Below are positions 4,608 through 8,455 of a stretch of DNA of 8,455 nucleotides, in pieces. The DNA is taken from positions 1 to 8,455 of the forward strand of contig CAJWUE010000062.1 of assembly GCA_913047775.1 (NCBI GenBank), written 5' to 3'. This DNA is from GCA-002731945 sp913047775. GTDB taxonomy: Bacteria; Pseudomonadota; Alphaproteobacteria; MED-G09. Each line of letters opens with the position of its first letter. Positions within the stretch are counted from its first letter, which is position 1. The notes under the pieces were generated by a model. The model was not told the DNA's origin. It did no database searches and saw nothing but the letters and a program-made list of their open reading frames with translations. A program made the position numbers and the translations under genes.

Positions 4608-7025
4608 TTGATTAATAAAGTGTCTGAGTCAATTAAGCTGTTTCTTTTTATTAAGGGATTTATAAATCTTTTATTAATTCATTTAGTATTATTTTTTTCA
4701 CTTTTTATCTTATCTTCCCCAAGTGAAGATCAGGGTTGTTTAAGTTGCCATCAAGGTATAGAGCATATAAGAAAAGAAGAAAGCATCATGATGGTGATGA
4801 TAAAAGCAATGGGTTCAGTTTATGGAGATAAAGCAGGTTGTGTAATGTGTCATGGAGGTAATCCTAAAGCTAATACATTGATTGAAGCGCATAAGGGTTC
4901 TCCTGCGGAACTGAAACAATCTCAAGGACCACAGACTTTTTACCCCGATCCTGGAGCTATGGATGTTAATAAGTTTAGTTGTGGCCAAGCAGCATGCCAC
5001 AAAGGATATGCTGAAAGATTAGAAAAATCTTTGATGAATACGGAAGCAGGAAAAATACAAGGAAATCTCCATTCTTGGGGTATAGAAGAAGTTATGGATT
5101 TTAAAGTTCCTTGGGGCAATTATGATGTGAAAGACCTTGATGGTCCTAAACCTTCAGTAGGTAGTGAAGAATACAAAGAGTACATGTTGGATATGATATC
5201 TGCTCATCAGGATCAGTTTCCTAGTGCCCTTGAACAACTACCTAATCCCTCTGTAGAAGAAATTGAAAAAGATCCAAAACTTGCAGCCTTCACTTACCAA
5301 CGTCAAGAATGCCAACGTTGTCACGTAACTGTTAAAGGAAGAGAAAAAAGAGGTGATTTTCGTGGCCAGGGTTGTTCTTCATGCCATATTCCCTACGGTA
5401 ACGAGGGTTATTATGAAGGTGAGGACCCTACCATAGATAAAAGAGAAAGGGGACATATGTTGACTCATCAAATGCAAGCTACTAGAAAATCAAAAATAGC
5501 TCATAATGGTTTAGAGTATTCAGGTATCCCGGTAGAGACTTGTAACTCTTGTCATAATAGAGGAAAACGAATAGGAGTAACTTATCAAGGATTAATGGAG
5601 TTTTCCTACGGATCTCCTTTCAACGAAGTAGGAGAAAAACAACCTAAGCTTCACACTAAACAGTACTTATTTATAGCTGATGACCTACATCATCAAACAA
5701 AAAGTCGACCAGGAAACCCGACAGGAGGCTTATTGTGTCAAGATTGTCACACCTCTTTGGATATGCACGGAGATGGAAATATTTCTGGAACAACCTTAGC
5801 GCAGGTCGAAATAGAGTGTCAGGACTGCCACGGAACCCCTGAACAATACCCTTGGGAATTACCTTTGGGACATGGGGAGAATTTTGGAAAATCTCTTAGT
5901 GGTGAAAGAGGACTCTCTGAAGTGCTTTTAGAAGAAACTTTAAAGTTTGCTACTGTTTACGAGAAGAAAGATGGTTATTTAAAAACTACTAGAGGCAACC
6001 CTTTTGGTAATGTAGTAAAAGATGGCAATAAGGTGATTATGCATTCTGCTACGGGAAATGACTTTGAAGTTCCTATATTAAAAAAGATAAAAATTAACAA
6101 AGAATGGAAGAGTCAAAATGCAGAAGTAGCCATGAGTAAAATCAAAAAGCATGCTGAAAGTTTAGAATGCTATGCATGTCATGCTTCTTGGGTCCCACAA
6201 TGTTACGGCTGCCATGTGTCAGTGGATTATGGAAAAGACCAAAAAGGAAAGCACTACGAGGCTACTGACTGGGTAGCTTCAGGTAGCCTCAGAAATCCTG
6301 ACGGCTCTACAGCTGAGTCCTTACTTGGAATAAAGGGTATTTTGAGTCCAGGAAAAATTAGAGAATCACGCGCTTATCTTCGATGGGAAGAACCAATACT
6401 AGGAATCAATGGAGAAGGCTTGGTAAGTCCTCTCATGCCTGGTTGTCAGGTTGTTTATTCAGTTAAATCAAGAGAAGGGGAAATGATAGCTCAAAATGTG
6501 ATTGCTTTATCCTACGATGAACAGAAAGAACTTGGACAAAATAAAACTCCATTAGCGTTAGATATGTCTCCTGTTCAACCTCATTCTGCCCAACGAGAGG
6601 CAAGAACATGCGAGTCTTGTCACAATAATCCTAAAGCCATGGGGTATGGAATTTCACGAGGTTTATTTCAAATGCGATCTTCAGAAGATGTTATAGAAGA
6701 TCTCATTGACCAAAAAACTGGAAGAGTAATTCCAAAGAATTTCCAGATCCAGATTCCCAAAATAGACAAATTAGATTTTGATTGGTCAACAATAATTAAA
6801 AATGGACAACAAGTTCAAACTGTAGGTACACATTGGCCTTTATCAAGAGCTTTGCCTGAGGAAATGCGCACCTCAATGGACAGAACAGCTCTATGCATGG
6901 GTTGTCACATGGAGATGAGTAATGAAGAGTTATGGTCTAGAGTTTCTTCGGAAGGAAGTTTAGATGTAAAACAACATATTAAATTGATGAATAAGATGCT
7001 TAAGAATTACGGTAGCAAGCAATAA
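4608..7025 (+). CDS. Exported dodecahaem c-type cytochrome (12 haem-binding motifs)
   Basis: An 805-residue multihaem cytochrome c. Residues 9-36 form a hydrophobic signal or anchor without a clear AXA cleavage site, so it may stay tethered to the inner membrane facing the periplasm. Eleven CXXCH motifs start at C44, C78, C235, C256, C312, C377, C404, C521, C532, C668 and C763; C125-H131 is a CX4CH motif like those of tetrahaem cytochrome c3. Spacing is uneven: two stretches without haem (409-520 and 537-667) could hold folded non-haem domains. Many further His residues (for example H200, H283, H287, H361, H362) could be distal ligands. No C-terminal anchor is seen. The role is presumably electron transfer or reduction of an anaerobic acceptor; I cannot assign it to OTR, MccA, NrfA or other named families. 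The start is TTG at 4608 (AGGAAA at 4591-4596); GTG at 4620 is possible. A perfect FNR box lies upstream. Confidence 0.88.
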   Translation: MINKVSESIKLFLFIKGFINLLLIHLVLFFSLFILSSPSEDQGCLSCHQGIEHIRKEESIMMVMIKAMGSVYGDKAGCVMCHGGNPKANTLIEAHKGSPAELKQSQGPQTFYPDPGAMDVNKFSCGQAACHKGYAERLEKSLMNTEAGKIQGNLHSWGIEEVMDFKVPWGNYDVKDLDGPKPSVGSEEYKEYMLDMISAHQDQFPSALEQLPNPSVEEIEKDPKLAAFTYQRQECQRCHVTVKGREKRGDFRGQGCSSCHIPYGNEGYYEGEDPTIDKRERGHMLTHQMQATRKSKIAHNGLEYSGIPVETCNSCHNRGKRIGVTYQGLMEFSYGSPFNEVGEKQPKLHTKQYLFIADDLHHQTKSRPGNPTGGLLCQDCHTSLDMHGDGNISGTTLAQVEIECQDCHGTPEQYPWELPLGHGENFGKSLSGERGLSEVLLEETLKFATVYEKKDGYLKTTRGNPFGNVVKDGNKVIMHSATGNDFEVPILKKIKINKEWKSQNAEVAMSKIKKHAESLECYACHASWVPQCYGCHVSVDYGKDQKGKHYEATDWVASGSLRNPDGSTAESLLGIKGILSPGKIRESRAYLRWEEPILGINGEGLVSPLMPGCQVVYSVKSREGEMIAQNVIALSYDEQKELGQNKTPLALDMSPVQPHSAQREARTCESCHNNPKAMGYGISRGLFQMRSSEDVIEDLIDQKTGRVIPKNFQIQIPKIDKLDFDWSTIIKNGQQVQTVGTHWPLSRALPEEMRTSMDRTALCMGCHMEMSNEELWSRVSSEGSLDVKQHIKLMNKMLKNYGSKQ

Positions 7026-7088
7026 AAGCTACGGACCAGTAAAGAAATCTGCTGGGTACTTACCTTTGTTCTTTTTTAAAATAGATTC

Positions 7089-7142
7089 TTCCCTTTCCTC
7101 AAGATCTTTAGTGTGTCCTTTTTTTAAGGGAATATTTTTTTT
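7089..7142 (+). terminator. Candidate intrinsic terminator after the cytochrome gene
   Basis: TTCCCTT (7089-7095) and AAGGGAA (7126-7132) form a 7-bp stem with a 30-base loop, followed by a run of eight T at 7135-7142. A nested alternative, CCTT-TTTTT-AAGG (7117-7129), uses the same right arm. The site lies between the convergent cytochrome and 106-aa protein genes. The T-run is clear; the stem is weak and the loop long. Confidence 0.42.
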
Positions 7143-7155
7143 ATCCTTATTCAAG

Positions 7156-7476
7156 TTAACCTGATGTATCAAATTTATGAAAAACGCTTTCTAAATCATC
7201 TTGGATTTCATCTTCGTCTTCAAAGAGCTTACAGGTAATATCTTTTGCTAAGATAAAGTTATTATCTTTGGAGTAAGCGGTGCCTCTAAATGGCATGCAA
7301 ACTGCTACAGCTTTAGAAGATAGGGGGACTCTCTTGTATTCCATAAGATTTGCCTTAAAACCAAGTTTTGACACCGCTTTGGCTAGTTCTGAGGGGGTGC
7401 CAACATTCAAAACATAGCCAAGATAATTTAAACTATTTCCCTTCTTAGTTGCTCTAAATATAAAATTTCTATTCAT
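7156..7476 (-). CDS. Conserved-looking small cytoplasmic protein of unknown function
   Basis: A 106-residue protein with no signal peptide or membrane segment. The N-terminal two thirds look like a small mixed alpha/beta fold (FIFRATKKG, a helix at about 28-38, hydrophobic strands at 56-60 and 73-77), and the C-terminus turns strongly acidic at residues 86-96 (EDEDEIQDDLE), a likely flexible or helical tail. It has two cysteines, C60 and C82. I do not recognise a family and give no function. The ATG at 7476 lacks a strong ribosome site. Upstream, the perfect FNR box at 7546-7559 is followed on this strand, after 22 bases, by TACTTT (7523 to 7518), so this gene is probably FNR-controlled and divergent from the fnr operon. 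It converges on the cytochrome gene with a terminator-like hairpin between. Confidence 0.68.
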   Translation of the reverse strand: MNRNFIFRATKKGNSLNYLGYVLNVGTPSELAKAVSKLGFKANLMEYKRVPLSSKAVAVCMPFRGTAYSKDNNFILAKDITCKLFEDEDEIQDDLESVFHKFDTSG

Positions 7477-7545
7477 TTAAAAACCGTATTCATGTCAATA
7501 CAGAAAATTAAGCCTTTAAAGTAATTCAAAAAAAACCAAAGTAAA

Positions 7546-7559
7546 TTGATGTAGATCAA
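7546..7559. promoter_or_regulatory. Perfect FNR box between the 106-aa gene and the fnr operon
   Basis: TTGATGTAGATCAA matches TTGAT-N4-ATCAA exactly, centred at 7552.5. On the plus strand TATTTT (7581-7586) follows after 21 bases, predicting a start near 7594 and a 45-base leader before the ATG at 7639. On the minus strand TACTTT (7523 to 7518) follows after 22 bases, predicting a start near 7511. The box therefore fits class II activation in both directions, and implies that fnr controls its own operon. Confidence 0.75.
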
Positions 7560-7638
7560 TCCTGTAAATATTTTTAGTAGTATTTTTTGTTTTTATTATT
7601 AAGACAAGAGTAAAACAGAATATTTAATCTCCAATCAA

Positions 7639-7767
7639 ATGTTTAAACATTGGGCAAAAGCTGATTTTAAGGCCATGAAAAGGTTGGGTTTGTTAGGGGC
7701 TATTTGTATGTTCTTGTGGATTCTTTTGCTTTTTATTTCTTTATACTTCAATGGTATTTATGGATAG
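7639..7767 (+). CDS. Small single-span membrane protein (42 aa), first gene of the fnr operon
   Basis: ATG at 7639 to TAG at 7765-7767 encodes 42 residues: a basic N-terminal segment (MFKHWAKADFKAMKR), then one continuous hydrophobic stretch at about residues 16-37 (LGLLGAICMFLWILLLFISLYF) and a short tail NGIYG. The positive-inside rule predicts the N-terminus in the cytoplasm. It is the first open frame after the predicted FNR-dependent start site, and its end overlaps the next gene by eight bases, as expected for real translationally coupled genes. It lacks a strong ribosome site. I do not recognise a family; small membrane proteins of this size are often accessory subunits of respiratory complexes, but nothing here proves that. 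Confidence 0.58.
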   Translation: MFKHWAKADFKAMKRLGLLGAICMFLWILLLFISLYFNGIYG

Positions 7768-7930
7768 AAAAGATTCTAAAGCTTCTTTACTGAAGGAACA
7801 CAAAATTTTGAAACAACAGCTTTCTAAATTAGAGAATGAAGATGGGCTTAATTTCTGGACTGGAGACGGAGAAAAGATTGATGCTCTGTATAATAGGATT
7901 AAGGAAATTGAAGCTACATTAAATAAATAG
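7760..7930 (+). CDS. Small charged, helix-rich protein (56 aa), second gene of the fnr operon
   Basis: ATG at 7760 to TAG at 7928-7930 encodes 56 residues. Two charged amphipathic helices are likely, residues 8-27 (SLLKEHKILKQQLSKLE region) and 38-55 (KIDALYNRIKEIEATLN region), joined by a turn NFWTGDG, which suggests a helical hairpin or a short dimeric coiled coil. There is no signal peptide or cysteine. The start overlaps the upstream membrane-protein gene by eight bases and the stop shares one base with the GTG of fnr (TAGTG), so all three are probably translationally coupled. An in-frame ATG at 7751 would add three residues. Composition loosely recalls short DUF465/YdcH-like proteins, but no firm family match is visible. 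Confidence 0.6.
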   Translation: MDRKDSKASLLKEHKILKQQLSKLENEDGLNFWTGDGEKIDALYNRIKEIEATLNK

Positions 7931-8455
7931 TGAATATAAGTAATCCGGCTCTGTGTAGAGTTTGCCAATATCGCAAAATGTGCATTCCTAAGTCATTATT
8001 ACCTTCACTAGAAGAACCTTCAGGTCAAAAAATTGCTTCTGATCACGCCCAACAAATTTCTCTATCAAAGGGTAAATTCATCTACCAACAGGGAGATAAA
8101 TTTCACTCAATTTTTACCATACGCTCAGGATGTATTAAAACCTACAGTCTAGATGAAGAAGGCGAGGAGTTGATTGAAGGTCTATTTTATCCTGGAGAAT
8201 TTTTAGGCTTAGATTGTATTTCTTTTAAAGCCTACACTCACTTTGCTGTTGCTAAAGAAGATTCTGATTTATGCTTAATTAATTATCACAATCTGGAATC
8301 TTTAGCAGCAAGAGAATCCCAGTTAGCTTTGCATATTAGTAAAGCTATTAGTAGTCAATTATCTAAACAACTCAGGTGGTCTCAAAGTTTCGTAAAAGGC
8401 AACTCAGAACAAAGACTAATTACCTGGATATTTATCATTAGTTCAAAGCTTGGAT
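7930..8455 (+). CDS. fnr: FNR-type oxygen-sensing transcription regulator (Crp/Fnr family), truncated at right edge
   Basis: The 175 visible residues align along their length with E. coli FNR. C9, C12 and C18 form CX2CX5C followed by IP, exactly the spacing of FNR C20, C23 and C29, and C115 (SDLCLI) matches the fourth ligand C122, so a [4Fe-4S] cluster that is destroyed by oxygen is expected. The cyclic-nucleotide-like beta-roll follows (GDKFHSIFTIRSGCIKTY, PGEFLGLD), then the dimerisation helix around 125-150 and the NSEQRL segment that leads into the DNA-binding domain. The helix-turn-helix lies beyond 8455. Extra cysteines C68 and C96 are not part of the classical cluster. The start is GTG at 7930, overlapping the upstream stop by one base. 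FNR acts as a dimer on TTGAT-N4-ATCAA sites, three of which occur in this window, one in front of this operon. Confidence 0.92.
   Translation, partial: MNISNPALCRVCQYRKMCIPKSLLPSLEEPSGQKIASDHAQQISLSKGKFIYQQGDKFHSIFTIRSGCIKTYSLDEEGEELIEGLFYPGEFLGLDCISFKAYTHFAVAKEDSDLCLINYHNLESLAARESQLALHISKAISSQLSKQLRWSQSFVKGNSEQRLITWIFIISSKLG

Noticed and set aside
4815..5000. Minus-strand open frame of 61 codons inside the cytochrome gene
   Set aside because: It lies antisense to a well-supported gene with dense haem motifs and has no domain or promoter of its own. The same applies to minus frames at 1459-1647, 3099-3311, 198-428 and 7741-7968 and the plus frames at 180-383.
6438..6446. C613 in the cytochrome (GCQVVYS) as a thirteenth haem site
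   Set aside because: No second cysteine or CH follows, so it cannot be a c-type haem motif.
7159..7172. CTGATGTATCAA near the end of the 106-aa gene, resembling an FNR box
   Set aside because: The half-sites are separated by two bases instead of four and the sequence lies inside the coding region at the 3' end.
1..8455. CRISPR array, tRNA/rRNA genes, insertion sequences or phage genes
   Set aside because: No regularly spaced repeats, cloverleaf-like sequence, transposase motifs or terminal repeats were seen; the GC shift at 173-943 has no flanking direct repeats that I could find.

Overview
The window looks like chromosomal DNA from a low-GC, Gram-negative, facultatively anaerobic bacterium, most likely an uncultured proteobacterium. 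The evidence is a truncated FNR regulator with the enterobacterial-type cysteine spacing (CX2CX5C plus a downstream Cys), three FNR-type boxes close to the E. coli consensus TTGAT-N4-ATCAA, and a large exported multiheme cytochrome c. No species can be assigned from sequence alone. No tRNA, rRNA, CRISPR array, transposase or phage gene is visible.

Left part (1-3363): a possible gene tail (3-113), a CPBP-type intramembrane protease on the minus strand (173-943) with visibly higher GC than the rest, a 67-aa exported two-cysteine protein (1048-1251), a fold-type I PLP aminotransferase (1296-2489) and a LOG/TIGR00730-type Rossmann-fold protein (2599-3363). These genes share no obvious pathway and look like a mosaic of single transcription units.

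Right part (3480-8455) reads as one oxygen-responsive block. A universal stress protein (minus) and a very Lys/Arg-rich 136-aa protein (plus) diverge from a shared FNR-like box at 3977-3990, with a -10-like hexamer at the class II distance on each side. A perfect FNR box (4536-4549) precedes an 805-aa cytochrome with 12 predicted c-type haems (eleven CXXCH and one CX4CH). A second perfect box (7546-7559) lies between an unrecognised 106-aa minus-strand gene and a plus-strand run of three overlapping genes: a 42-aa single-span membrane protein, a 56-aa charged, helix-rich protein and fnr itself, which runs off the right edge.

Working model (inference): FNR controls its own operon and this small anaerobic regulon, whose main metabolic component is the dodecahaem cytochrome, presumably carrying electrons to an anaerobic acceptor. 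Several small proteins of unknown function sit under the same control and are the most novel part of the window.
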